64,000 bases of DNA from Nepenthes gracilis (GCA_033239525.1 BSYO01000016.1:2046001-2110000); one strand, 5' to 3'; shown: positions 36,481 to 48,237, numbered from the stretch's first letter. The notes: generated by a model from the letters alone, not told the origin. Made by a program: numbers and translations.

Positions 36481-38290
36481 AATACCAACCATCGTGAAGA
36501 ACAACAACTCAATTGAAAGTTTGATTGGCATTATTATATTATCTCATGAAATTCTATTTTTCTTCGTTTGAAGTTTCCAACGTGACATTGATACTTTCTT
36601 AATAATTTATTGAAATAATTAAATGTATTAGTCACATATAATTTTATTACGGATACTATTTTCTTAATAAATCTAATCTTTAATAGCAAAAATAATATTT
36701 ATATAATTAAAAAATAGATTATTTTTTTTTACCTTATATTTAACAAAATGACTCGTCATATGTATAGATAAAATGCATAGTTTTCTGAATTATTAAGAGG
36801 ATAATTTTCAAGATTTGATTAAAGGTGATTTTGTTAACTTTCAAATGAATTCTGATTTACTTGACTTCCACAAAACCCTAAAAATTAATCCTTTACATAA
36901 AATTCTACAACTTTCATTAAGAAATAATGATAAATAAATAGAAATCGATTTCAAATTCTTAGAACAAAATCTACTTAAAACATAACATCTAGATAAGTCG
37001 TTATTATTGAATTCCACAATATCAAATTTTAATAACCCCAATTGTTATTATTTAGTTCAAATTGTTACTTTTTTTTAATTTAATATTGAGACCCCAAACA
37101 TAGATATAAATTAAATTTGATTACTCATAGTTGTTTAATATCTATTTAAATTAAATAGAATTTTATGTAACATCACATTCTCATTGATATAAAATTGAGA
37201 CAAGTGATACCTTAAAAATGTAGTTATTACCAAAATAAAATGCAATGATTTGGTTAAGTATTACTGTTACTAAAACTCAATCATGATTTCTAACTATCCT
37301 AAACAACTCAACTACAAAATTTATGGTAATATACTCCCACTTTTAGCTGGAAACAGGCAATGGCATCAAAATTTCAAGAAGCTTTTGGTGTTTGCCTTTG
37401 ATCTATCAAATGAGGCACGTTCCCATAAAAGCTATAATGTCTCTTTTTATATTTATCTACCAAAGAATTTCTTTATATCATTATATATTTTGTTGATTTT
37501 TGTGTGAATACTTAGCTCTATAAACTTTATTCAAAATCTCTTTATGTTGTTAATTAACAATACAAATACAAACAAAAATGATAAATAAATAAATTACTAT
37601 ATGCATTCAATGTACTTAGCAAAAAGTCATAATATGAACACACCCTCCCCGGCTAATCAATGATCTTATAGATGCTAATTTAACCAAAACTTTAAATATA
37701 TCGTGTTCTAATCCTTTTTTATATTGTGATTATTGAAGCATTATGTGTGTGATCTTGATGTTAAACTTGATTTACTAAGTCATGGTGGCCTTCAATTTTA
37801 TTTAATAAACATTAGGAATATTCTTATGAATTATTTTATATTTTTTAAAAATCTTTAATTTGTGTGAAACCAACTTCTTAAAGTTCGTGAATAGGACAAC
37901 AGGAATGAACAAGGAAGGAGGGGAGAGCGTTTACTTGTTTGTATGCATTAATCTATCGATTATTAAAAAAGAAATCTAACTTGACAATTCAAGTTAATAT
38001 TTTACATATACAATTGAGAATGGCCATAAAAAAATAATGCTTTAAATTATTTCTATGCCAATAATTTAAATATCATGCCAACAAAAATAATTTTTTAATC
38101 ATTTTTTTATAAAGTTGAGAATTACCATTATAATATATAAAAAAATAAAAATAAAAATAATATAATAAGAATTATCTCAATTTTCACGCTCCATTACTTT
38201 AGAATAATATCAACTATTGAGATGATATAAAATCTAAATATTTAAAAAGATTATAATAGAAACTGAACAAAGTAAGGTAAAATATGAATA
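36481..38290. repeat. Right arm of the long inverted repeat
   Basis: Reverse complement of 31545-33382 over about 1.8 kb, with scattered substitutions and small indels. With the spacer, the structure spans 6.7 kb. Confidence 0.85.
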
Positions 38291-38863
38291 GAAATTTCAT
38301 TCTGTTATGTTACGAAAAAAATTATAAAAAATAAAAATATTAAGGATAAAATTTAACGATGAATAAAATAGAAAAGTAACGTTTATTCCTTTACTTGGAT
38401 GTTTATAGAAAACTGCATAAAAAATAAATTTCTAGCCGAAGCATTTTTCGTACTTTGTTGTAAAAAAAAAAGAAGAAAGAAAATATTACCCTTTAAGGTC
38501 AAAGAAAATTAAAATTAAAATTGTGAAGAGATTGTATAAAATATGAGTACGTTATTTTAAATTTTTTCATTTATTTTTATAAATTTATTTTTATTTATCT
38601 TCTAAAAATAACTATTTTATCTATATCTTATTTCTTCTCAATAACTAATTATATAATTAAAATTATTTACGAAACTAAAGAGACCCTTTAAATTATTAAA
38701 TGGGGACTAGCCCATGGTTTATTAAATTTATATTATTAGATTTACCTATAAATAAGACAATCATCTATTGATTATAATATATGAACTGCACATTAAATTA
38801 TTGACACAAATACAAACAAAACAAAACAAAATGAAATAAATTAATGACTATACACATTTAGTG
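38291..38863. other. AT-rich intergenic stretch, nothing recognised
   Basis: No coding frame. It ends in TAGTG, the probable target site of the element that begins at 38864. Confidence 0.4.
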
Positions 38864-39994
38864 TGTTGCATTTCAAATTTCGGGGTCCGGTGCAATACAA
38901 ATACTTGAGGGTGTAAAGATGTAGAGAGGGGGAGAAAAATACCAGGGTTTACGTGAAAAACCTCCTTCTTAAATAAGGAGGAAAAACCACAAGGCTCAAT
39001 GACCTGAAAGATACTTCACTATGGATGGAAGAGTTACGAAACACAAGTTTGTGGGAGTATCTTCCCTTTCTCTTCCTAGCCTGTCTCCCTTGAAAGCTCT
39101 CTCCTATTTGGATCTCAATATCCCTTTCCTTCTCGCCTGGAAAAGGAAAAAGCCCCTTGCTACGAGTCTTATCTAGGTATTTATAGGGGAAGAATGTCCC
39201 TTAGGAGTAGTCTACGTGGCAGCCGGTGTAAGGCTGGGAGGCTGTCCACCTGCCCCGCTGGCTGTGTCAGGCATGCTGAGGTGTCAGAGTCGCCTGCCAC
39301 CGGCCCTGCTAGTGCGGCGTGTCAGGGACACCTGTCACCAGCTCTGTGGAGACGGTGCCTGCTTTACAGATACGGCGCGTCAGTGATGCCAGCTTTGCGT
39401 ATCCGACGTGTCAGGAGCCATTGGATTTTTCATGATGGCGCGTGCTTCTTGGTAATAGTGAAAATGCTGAGTTGGCACTTTCGACCGTTTATGAGATAGA
39501 GTCCTCGGCGTTAAGCTGCGTGTCTTGTCCCTTTGTGAGTACGTGGACTCGTTGAGGGAGACAGCTCTTGAACTCTTTGAAGGATCTTTGGTTCCTTGTG
39601 GAGAGTCCTTGGGTCTTTGCTGACCTCTTGGGTTAATCTAGAGCTTGAAGGAATATCTGATGTCCTCGGGCTTCTTGGTCACAGTGTACCATCTGAGTTG
39701 ACATACTTGGTCATTTTTGCTTCTTGTGTGGTGGCGCCAAGGTTGTCCTTGTCTGTTAAAAGGTCCTCGGGTCCTTTTCCTAGTCCTCGAGTTCGTGGGG
39801 CTAGGGTTCTCAGACGTTTCTCAGATTTCCTTGGTGACGTCAGCCCATTGTGGTGTCCTTAAGCTCCTATTGGTTGAGTGGTCCTCTCATACTTTTGTCG
39901 CTTCTTGGGCTAGCCTATTTTCTTGGTCCGTGGGCGCATCTTTGGGCCTTCCTTTTGGGCCGTGTTGCATGGGCCCCAGTATTGGAACCCAACA
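38864..39994 (-). mobile_element. 3' LTR of the 38.9-45.4 kb element
   Basis: 1131 bp, TGTTGCATTTC...GGAACCCAACA in plus orientation. It is collinear with 44269-45398 with only scattered differences. The frames at 39194-39499 and 39596-39998 have equivalents in the other LTR and are LTR sequence, not genes. Confidence 0.88.
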
Positions 39995-40557
39995 TTAGCC
40001 CCCATGCCAAAGGGTTCGAGGACCTCGACCGTTTGGCATGACGTCACTGCTCTTCTTGGGAGGTTGATTTTTTCCTGTGACAGTCTGTCCGTGTGCGTGC
40101 TATGGCCTGGGAAGGACGTTCTTTGAGGAAGTAAAAACATGGCTGTCCGCTTCTGGGTTTAGGCTTTTCTTGGCGTTAGTCCGAGACCACGTGTGTCCTC
40201 GGAGGAAACGTGGCGCAAGGTTTGGTGAAGAAGTGTCCCATAGCTTCTTTTGAGTCCGAGACCTTTTCAGTGCCGCTGTCATTTGGGCCTCCGCTGAGCA
40301 TTTAATGTTTGATTTGACGGGCAGACACATGCCTTGGAAAGCCAAAGCCATGATTTCCTGGCAGCGAACGGCGCAGCGACACGTGGCAAGGGGTAATAAG
40401 TATGCCCTCTTTGAATTCAAAAACGATAAGTTGGCCTTTTCATTTCCGGTTTCTCATTTCTACGTTTGCCCTTGCCTTCCTCTGCTGAGCGTTTTCTCTA
40501 AGTGCTGAGACTCTTTCGTTCTTCGACTTTCCTTTGCCTTTTATTCTTCCGCTTTCC

Positions 40558-42546
40558 ATGGCTCCAGGAGTAAAGGAGATTGCTTCCTTAATGACGCTTG
40601 GGAGGCTCGAGGATATCCGCGCACAATATGGTATCCCCGATTCCGTGGCCATGGTGGTTCCGGGGGCCAGTGAGAGGGTGTGGTGTCCATTTGACGAATT
40701 CATCGCTGTGTACGAAGTTCACCTCAAGGGTGGGCTCCGTTTTCCTATTCCTGAGGAGCCCTACCAGATCATGATGGCGCTCGGCGTTCCTCTTGCCAGA
40801 TTGCAGCCGAATGCGATCAGGTACTTGGTCTCCTTGTGCGTTTTCGCTCGATGCCATGAGAAACTTTTGGATGCTCTTATGGTCAAGGTTATGTTCCGTT
40901 TCACGCATAACCTTGACTGGATTACGATGACCCCACGCCCAGACTTTTCTGTGATGTGCGGGGAAAACCCAGACTTCACCAAGAGGTGGAAGGATAAATT
41001 CTTTTTCCTGGGCGTCGGGAGAATTGGGCCATCCCGATTGTTTGGGAGAACGTGACCAGTCAATACTGCTTGGATCCCTCTAGGGATGAGAGGGATGCGG
41101 TGAAGGAGTTCTCGGACCTAGTGATGGCCAACCTCGGGGGCTTTCACAAAAATAAGCGCAACATCTGGTTATCGTCTGAGAACTTTGCAAAGGCGAAGTG
41201 GGGTCCATGGTTCAAGACCTCCACTACGACTCCTCCTGAGAAGTCAAAGAAGAAAAGACTGAGGAGGAAGGAAAAATCTCTGAGGATTAAGGGGCCTGTA
41301 GAGCGCGCTAAGAAGAGCCGTCCAGTCGAGAGCTCGAAACGTCCGACGGCCATCATTGAGTACCCTTCGTCTGATGATGATGACGATGATGACTTTGATG
41401 ATGATGTTGTGATTGCCCCACTTTTTAAGAGGTCGAGGACTGGTCCTTTACCGGAGTCCTCGAGAGCTGAAGGTCCCGCTCCAGCCTTCTGAGCTGATCC
41501 TCTCAGTGGGTCCTCGGGGGCGATTGTTTAAATTGTGGAGCTTCCGGACGTTCAGTCTCCCAATGATGATTCTACTCCAAGAGTTCTCACTGATCTTCCT
41601 GGTGAAGTCTTAGACGGGATTGGCCACCCTTCCGAGGACATTGGCGGTGGGGACTCCACCAGGGAGGCTGAGGGAGGAGTGATAGCCGAGCTGGTCCGAG
41701 AGACAGTAGCGGCCGAGGAAGCAGGCGTTGTTGACCTGACTTCCTGTGAGTTTTCCGAGCATCCTAAAGCAGTTCAAGCTGCACGTCCGTCAGGGCACCC
41801 CACTGACGTTCGGGAAGAGCTTGGTAACGAGGATATTGAGGAGGTTCGAGACCCTGGTGATGTCGAGGTAGGATCCTCAGTACCCCTTATAGCTGTAGAG
41901 CCTTCGCCTGAGACCGGGGTTAAGATTTCTGTGGCGCCCGTCGCGGAGCCCCCGGTGTCTGAGAGAATTGGAGAGGGTGCTTTCAGCGGCGACCTTATCA
42001 TTTCTGAGGTATCTCACTTCCTCTTTTGAGCTCCTTGATCTCCTATTTCATTTCAAGTTTTAATATTTCCGCTCCTTATTGTAGCTTCGAGGTTTGGTCG
42101 GGAACCTTGACTGGTTGATTGGAGGTGTCGCCCAGGGCTTCTCGCAAATGGAGTCCTTGAGGGTGGCTGGAGAAGCTGCTTAACGTGCAGAAGCAAAGCT
42201 GGCCAAGGCAGAAAGGAAAATTGTTTCCCTGGGGCTTCTCTGGGACAAGGTCATTCGTCTGGAGGAGAGGTTGAGGACGTCTGTGCAGACCACGGACATT
42301 GCACCATTACTTGACAACAAATACTGGGAGGGCATTCACATGTGCCACCGAGTGTTGCGTTTGATTCGTTCGCGGTTTCCTGCAACCGTTCTTGATCCTA
42401 GAAACGCCGGTACTTTATGCGCAGAAGACTTGTACGGCGTTGCTGGGAGGCCTTTTCCCGAGTCCTCTCGGGCAGGGCCTCAAGTCGAACCTCCTTCACC
42501 CGAGCAGCCAAGTATCACAGACCAGGCGGGGCCCTCTGAAGCTTAA
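40558..42546 (+). pseudogene. Antisense extra gene of the element ('putative gypsy type transposon' family)
   Basis: It starts MAPGVKEIASLMTLG. The N-terminal ~150 residues contain the family's conserved core (EVHLKGGLRFPI, then LGVPLARLQPNAIRYL, then the MCGENPDF region). A frameshift follows near 41020, after which NWAIPIVWENVTSQY continues the homology. The middle has a basic nuclear-signal-like stretch (KSKKKRLRRKEKSLR) and an Asp-rich run. In-frame stops lie near 41490, 41526 and 42181. A 76-bp intron, 42009-42084 (GAG/GT...TTGTAG/CTT), joins LIISE to LRGLVGNLDWLIGG; the same position carries intron-like sequence in two other copies. The C-terminal part (LLDNKYWEGI.., NAGTLCAEDLYGV) ends at 42546. 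The product's role is unknown and it is now disrupted. Confidence 0.75.
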
Positions 42547-42823
42547 GAGGTTCAGGGACAAGGGAGCCACGGAGGGCTCTTGTAGAGGAAATGCGACACA
42601 TTGTCTTCTTCTCTCTCTCTTTTTTTTTGTTATAGCATTGTACATGAACCTTTCTTTATAAATAAAACTTGTGCTCTCTGAATTGGAGCTTTGGACTTTT
42701 TGCCTGGTTTGTGCAAGTGTTTGTTCCTTTTATAGCGTGTTGCTAAGTAACTTGTCCTTAGCCTAACGCGTGATCCTTTGAAGATTCTCTTGCCTTTCAA
42801 CCTCTCGGGTTTCTTGGCACTGT

Positions 42824-43120
42824 ATGGAGTTTTCAGAATTCGACCTCTTGTGCCGCTCGGACAGAGCCGAGTTTTTAGAATACGACCTCTGGGGCCGCTC
42901 AGACGGAACCGAGTTTTTAGAATATGACCTGTGGGGCCTCTCAGACTTAGCCGAGTTTTTAGAATACGACCTCTGGGGCCTCTCGGACGGCACCGAGTTT
43001 TTAGAATACGACCTCTGGGGCTGCTCAGACGGAACCGAGTTTTTAGAATACGACCTCTTAGGCCGCTCGGACGTATCCGAGCTTTTAGAATATGACCTCT
43101 GGGCCGCTCGGATAAGACTG
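42824..43120. repeat. 42-bp tandem repeat, about seven units
   Basis: The unit encodes EFLEYDLWGRSDGT on the plus strand (14 codons); boundary units are diverged. On the minus strand the same array reads as repeats such as SERPQRSYSKNSVP. Because 42 is divisible by three, frames stay open on both strands. It lies between the gag remnant and the antisense gene, where Tat elements often carry tandem repeats. Confidence 0.9.
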
Positions 43121-43402
43121 AGTTTTTTCCTTGACTTAGGAGTAGTCTTGATCTTAATGAGGGAACACGAGAATGTATAATGATGAACATATTGAAGGGA
43201 CCCTTTCAATCTTGTAGACGTGTTACATTGAGTGGCCTCTAAGGCCATCTTAATCCTTCGCGTTATATCAGTGCCCTGAGTCCTCGATGATACATGTCCA
43301 AGTGCTGGCGTCTCCCTTGCTTGGCCATGCTTTCGTCGTTGCCTCCTTGGCGGTCGTGGTCATTTGGCAGCCCCCCAGTCGTTGGTCAGGCGCGTTCCGT
43401 GC

Positions 43403-44194
43403 TCATGATGGCCTTGCCTCTTGAACGGCTCGACCGACAGGTCCTGCTGTTCCAGGAGCCTGCCCGGGTCTTAGCAGAAAATGGTTTAGATGGCCTACCA
43501 TCACCAGTCTTTCAATCTCTCCCCGAAGTGTCCTACAATCTTCGGTGTCATGGCCACAGCGGCAGTGGTAATGGCAGTATTCCCTCTGGTCACCTCCATT
43601 TGGGTTTTTCAACGCCTTGGGCCATCTCAAGAACTCCTCGTCTCGAATTTGCCTCAGGATACTGGTGAGTGACTTGCTCAGGGCAGTCGGATGTGACGGC
43701 TCGTTCCCTCCAAGGACAATCCGTTCGGGCTTGTGTCGCCCAGATGGTCCTCGGAGCTTCAGCTGGTTGCCGACCTTTCTTTTTCCTTCCCTCTTCCTCG
43801 GGTCAGGATCTTCTCTACCTCCCAGCTTACTTGCTTCGTCGGTCTTAGCTCCGAAGATCGTCTTCCAGAGTCTTTTGAGCTCTCTCTTCGTCAGGGACTG
43901 GGTCATGGCCTTTTTTTTGTTGAGGTAATCCCTCAGTTCGCAAGAAGTTTGCGCAACTTGCCGCTCCTCCTGGGATGCTGCTGTCCGCGAAGTTTCAGGG
44001 CTTGCTCCTCTGGACTGCTCGTCCACCTTCACGCAGAGAGTTTGGACTGCTCTCGAGAGACTGTCCACCTTCTCTACCAGTGTCCGTACGCAAGAACTCG
44101 GACGGACGCTCTTCGTCCTGCTTGTTTGGAGGCACCAGCTGGAGGGTGCCATGTCTCGGGCTGACGGATTGGTTTGGTCCCGTTTGTTTACCAT
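43403..44194 (-). pseudogene. Gag remnant lacking the capsid core
   Basis: An open frame of 263 codons. The N-terminal half contains a coiled-coil-like part (TLVEKVDSLSRAVQTLCVKV). Then, at about residues 170-225, come LTSILRQIRDEEFLRWPKAL and the zinc knuckle CHYHCRCGHDTEDC followed by LRGEIERLV, as at the C-terminal end of Tat-lineage Gag. The conserved capsid domain expected between them (retrotransposon gag, PF03732) is missing, so the frame is about half the usual length. The frame is still open, which may mean recent activity or selection, or chance. It lies about 75 bp from the primer-binding site, as expected. Confidence 0.75.
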
Positions 44195-44249
44195 TTCGGT
44201 GTGCTGGTTGTTTTGCGGTGGCAGTAAGCAATGGACTTTTTGTCACGGC

Positions 44250-44267
44250 TTCCCACAGACGGCGCCA
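44250..44267 (-). promoter_or_regulatory. Primer-binding site
   Basis: TGGCGCCGTCTGTGGGAA on the minus strand, one base from the LTR edge at 44269. Identical to the site at 35343-35360. Confidence 0.8.
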
Positions 44268-44268
44268 A

Positions 44269-45398
44269 TGTTGCGTTCCAGATTTCGGGGTCTTGTACAA
44301 CACAAATATTTGAGGGTGTAAAGATGTAGAGAGGAGAAGAAAAACACCGGAGTCTACGTAGAAAACCTCTTTCTTAAATGAGGAGGAAAAACCATAAGGC
44401 TCAAGGGTCTGAAAGATACTTCACCATGGATGGAAGAGTTACAAAATACAAGTTTGTGGGAATATCTTCCCTTTCTCTTCCTAGCCTCTCTCCCTTGAAA
44501 GCTCTCTCCTTTTTGGATCTCAAGAGCCTTTTCCTTCTCGCCTGGAAAAGGAAAAAGCCCCTTGCTTTGAGTCTTTGTTTGGTATTTATAGGGGAAGAAC
44601 GTCCCTTAGGAGTAGTCCATGTGGCAGCTGATGTAGGGCTAGGAGGTTGTCCACCTACCCCGCTGGCCGTGTCAGCCATGCTGGGGTGTCAGAGTCGCCT
44701 GCCACCTGCCCCGCTGGTGCGGCATGTCAGGGACATCTGTCACCAGCTCTGTGGTGGCAGCGCCTGCTCTGCAGATACGGCGCGTCAGTGATGTCAGCTT
44801 TGCATATCCAGCGTGTCAGGAGCCGTTGGATTTTTCATGATGGCGCGTGCTTCTTGGTAGTAGTGAAGATGTTGAGTTGGCGCTTTCGACCGTTTATGAG
44901 ATAGAGTCCTTGTCCTTAAGTTGCATGTCTTGTCCCTTTGTGAGTACGCGGACTCATTGAGGGAGACAGCTCTCGGACTCGTTGAAGGATCTTTGGTTCA
45001 TTATGGAGAGTCCTTGGATCTTTGCTGACCTCTCGGATTAATCTGGGGCCTGAAGGAATGTCTGATGTCCTCGGACTTCTTGATCACAGTGTACCATCTG
45101 AGTTGACATACTTGGTCATTTTGGCTTCTTGGTGGAGGTGCCAAGGTTGTCCTCGTCTGTTAAAAGGTCCTCGGGTCCTTTTCCTAGTCCTCGGGTTCGT
45201 GGGGCTAGGGTCCTCGGACGTTTCTCGGATTTCCTTGGTGACGTCAGCCCATTGTGGTGTCCTCGAGCTCCTATTGGTTGAGTGGGCCTCTCGTACTTTT
45301 GTCGCTTCTTGGGCTAGCTTGTTTTCTTGGTCCGTGGGCGAGTCTTTGGGCATTCCTTTTGGGCCGTGTTTCATGGGCCCCAGTATTGGGACCCAACA
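44269..45398 (-). mobile_element. 5' LTR of the 38.9-45.4 kb element
   Basis: 1130 bp, TGTTGCGTTCC...GGACCCAACA in plus orientation, paired with 38864-39994. Confidence 0.88.
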
Positions 45399-46740
45399 CA
45401 GTGTTACTAGACGGCGAATTGTTATATCAATAGACCCATGCAACTACTTAATAATTGACCATTGAATGATAATTTGATCACCCATAGCCAAACACCTCAT
45501 CCTAATCCTTTCTATATTAGGATGATATGAAGTAGTGTTTGATATTAACCTTACATTTGATTCAGTTCGTGATGTTGGCTTAAACTTACTTCAAAAATAG
45601 ATGCACATCATAAAGTTGGAGAGGCCTCAAAGTAGGCATTTAAATGTTCAAATCTGAATCATATATACTGCAAATTGAAGTAAAAATTTAAAAGTATAAA
45701 AAAAAATTTCCTGATTTATCATTGAACAGTAAAACCTTAACCAAATTGAATGCTAGAAATTAAGAGATGAGATATTTCAACTTCCAAAAGATTGGTTTTC
45801 TTGTCTTATGATTTTTTAGGGTGAAATGTTATCCAATAAATATGCTCCTAACTATACGTAGGCTTAAATATTGTTGGACTCGTGTAATTTTTAAATGCTT
45901 TACACAATAGTTATTACTCAGGCTGTCACGATCCTGGCACTAAATTCATATAAAATGATGTCATAAAATTAATTAATCATGGCCGGGTCACAAACTTACA
46001 CAAAACATTAGATAATACATTGCTTTATGTACAATGTTTGTGGGTTGGGGAAGGAGATCGGTGGGATCAATTAGGAAGTAAAGGGATAAACGCTTACCAT
46101 TGTTTACAAGAGGAAATAAAAGGGAAATGGAATATAATAACCCGGTCATTCTTTAAGAAGAAATCCAAGTTGAATTTTTTTTTTTATTTTGTTACATCAA
46201 GCTGATATTTCAAGTCAGGTATGCCCTACATCTAATGATGCTGAATATTTTTTCCCCACATTATTTTAAATTTCAATTTGGGAAAAATAATATCAAATAT
46301 AAACAGATAAAGATGATAATTCTTTACAATAAAAAATTAAATGCGATATATTTTTTTCTTATTTATTGTCTTATAGGAAATAAATGTCTATAGGGAACAA
46401 ATCATAGCTTATAGACCCTAACCAACAGGTGATATATGGTCATAAATTTGATTCTTACTTATATATGCAGGACTTATTATGGGTTGTTTTTGTGTATAAA
46501 CATATATCCATAAGTTGGCCTGAGCCATTAACTCTTCTTTTTCGTGAAAAAGAAAATTAAAAAAAAATTATTATATTGGAAAAGCACTTTATTTTCAACA
46601 GGATTGTATCATAGTAAATATGGCACTCGGACTGAATTGAAAAACTTTGAAGTTGAAGAAAAATGGAATATGGAAACTTCGAATATTAAAAGGAGATGGC
46701 TGAATATTAGTTAATTAATTTCATATTATGAAGTTTGTTG
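45399..46740. other. AT-rich flank with an inverted LTR fragment
   Basis: The segment 45690-45960 is similar, in reverse complement, to 2824-3030 (CCTACGTATAGTTAGGAGCAT and the GTGACA.CCTGAGT motif). It is thus a fragment of the same LTR family. The rest, to the TATA-like CCTATAAATA at 46741, has no recognised feature. Confidence 0.5.
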
Positions 46741-46828
46741 CCTATAAATAATTCAAATTTCGATGCATTCCAGCTTCAGGGAAAAGTCAGTATTCGCAGA
46801 TAAGTTAAGATCAACTCTGTCTAAGACA

Positions 46829-46969
46829 ATGAAATTAGCTGCAGGTATCTCTGTATTAATGGCGCTTGGAGTCGATTTAATGCTCAAGCTCCCTTCTTCT
46901 AGTTAAAAAGGAGAACTTATTCAAGTAAGATTAGCAAAGCCTCCAAAGGGCACACAAAAGATCTTCAAG
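46829..46969 (+). pseudogene. Neprosin-like pseudogene, copy 4, exon 1
   Basis: Homologous to exon 1 of copy 3, on the opposite strand. TCTAAGACA is preceded by CTCTG instead of the ATGGCTATG of copy 3, so the original start is lost. A later ATG (46829) opens MKLAAGISVLMALGVDLML, but an in-frame TAA lies at 46904-46906. PPKGTQKIFK ends the exon at 46969. The next sequence matches the middle of intron 2 of copy 3, so intron 1, exon 2 and part of intron 2 were deleted and the donor GT is gone. A TATA-like CCTATAAATA lies at 46741. Confidence 0.85.
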
Positions 46970-47169
46970 GATATTTGAAATTTTGTTTTAATTTATGTAG
47001 CGAAGTGTGAAAATAGCCACTAGACAAAAAACTGTAAAACACACACACACACGCGCGTATATATATATATATTCATGTACATTTTCTTCTCTATATATTT
47101 GAACTTTTAGGAGCAACATGTTTGTAAAAGAGCCCATATGACAAGGAAATTTCACATGTAGTTGCATAT
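46970..47169 (+). other. Remnant of neprosin intron 2 (copy 4), left of the SIRE insertion
   Basis: It matches 29580-29790 of copy 3 in reverse complement (GGAGCAAC.TGTTTG.AAAAGAGCCCATATGA then GAAATTTCACATGTAGTTGCAT). A short (CA)n/(TA)n run lies at about 47039-47072. It is cut at CATAT (47165-47169). Confidence 0.8.
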
Positions 47170-48196
47170 TATTAGGGTCATTTTAATGATTAGTGTGTTT
47201 CATTACCATATGTAATCTTGTGCCGATATCAGATTGTGTTTCATCGCAGTGCTGCATCAATATATTTCTGTAACTGTCCGTTTTGGCTTTCAGGAATACC
47301 GCGCCTGACGTGAGCCTCCACCCGCTCGAATCCAAAATCCCGAAATCTCGTGCTCAACGTGAGCTCTCCAACCACTCAAGTGCAAAATCCCGAAGCCTAC
47401 GCTTTCCATGAGCTCGCCACGAGCTCGAGCGCAAAATTTCGAAGCACTCCGCTCGCTGCTCGCCTCCTCTTCGCACGAGCACTGCGGCAACGAATAAATT
47501 TTTTAAAATTGTTTTTCGAGCCCTCTATATATATGCACATTAATTCTTTTATCCTAACTTTTAATTGAGTATTTTGGAATGTTTCTCCTTGAGAAACATT
47601 CAGCTTTTACGTTTCCAATCTCGCTTCGATTGAGAAAACCGATCATTTATCATTGTGCTTCATATACTAACAAGTTTTTTACACACATTCTCTTTACCGA
47701 TTCATTATTTCTACCCTTCTACCTTCGTTAGTGACGTCAGTACGCTGAAGAAGGGAATCTGGTCGTGTATGTTACTTCAAGCGGTCCAAGAGGAAAGATT
47801 GACGTGAAGACTGGAACGTATCCAATTCCGTTACTGCGGACAAATCTAAGGAGTTCCTTGGTAGGGATCACAAGACGAGAGTAAGTCGGTTAGGTTAGGG
47901 TATCATTACCATCCGATCTGTTAGTTGATTTTTATAGTGTATTTCTTCCCTGACCGTTAAAGTTTAGAGGATTTTTCTCGATTACCGTGGATATGAAGTT
48001 TTCTCTTTGTTATCAAAAATTGTGTCTTTCTATTATTGCTTATTATTATATATATTTTTATGCTTATTATTATTATTGGTATCTAAAAATAAATATTTAT
48101 TATGTGTATTGAATATTTAATTTTTTATTACTTCTGTTATTATTACACAGGGTCGAAACATTATTGTATAATTTAGAATGAAAAGTCCATTTTTAA
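47170..48196 (+). mobile_element. 5' LTR of the SIRE element
   Basis: It starts TATTAGGGTCA where the 3' LTR has TGTTATGGTCA, so the terminal TG has mutated to TA. Collinear with 62801-63873. It contains about three degenerate ~50-bp repeats (47309-47460) rich in GAGCTC/CTCGAG palindromes. Confidence 0.85.
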
Positions 48197-48197
48197 T

Positions 48198-48210
48198 TCG
48201 TATCGGAGCC
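48198..48210 (+). promoter_or_regulatory. Primer-binding site of the SIRE element (mutated)
   Basis: TCGTATCGGAGCC, two mismatches from the TGGTATCAGAGCC complement of initiator tRNA-Met, immediately after the 5' LTR. Confidence 0.7.
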
Positions 48211-48237
48211 TCACCCCGATCCATGACCCCGATCTAG

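Larger units (their letters stand above)
38864..45398 (-). mobile_element. Non-autonomous Tat/Retand-like Gypsy element with two LTRs, gag and antisense gene but no pol
   Basis: A 6.5-kb element on the minus strand. LTRs are 38864-39994 (3') and 44269-45398 (5'), both TGTTGC...CCCAACA in plus orientation. Flanking 5 bp are TAGTG and CAGTG, a near-perfect duplication. The primer-binding site is at 44250-44267 and the polypurine tract (GGCATGGGGGCTAA on minus) at 39995-40008. Reading from the 5' end: a shortened gag, a 42-bp tandem repeat region, then the antisense gene. No protease, reverse transcriptase, RNase H or integrase motif was found. It must depend on another element. Confidence 0.85.

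Noticed and set aside
39194..39998. Plus-strand frames of about 90-101 codons
   Set aside because: Equivalent frames occur in the partner LTR at 44.6-45.5 kb. They are LTR sequence with a GC-rich composition.
42824..43120. Regularly spaced repeats that could suggest a CRISPR-like array
   Set aside because: The units are contiguous 42-bp tandem repeats without unique spacers, in a plant retrotransposon.
42630..43248. Ser/Arg-rich 161-186-codon minus-strand frames as possible protein genes
   Set aside because: They are translations of the 42-bp tandem repeat, whose period keeps any frame open.
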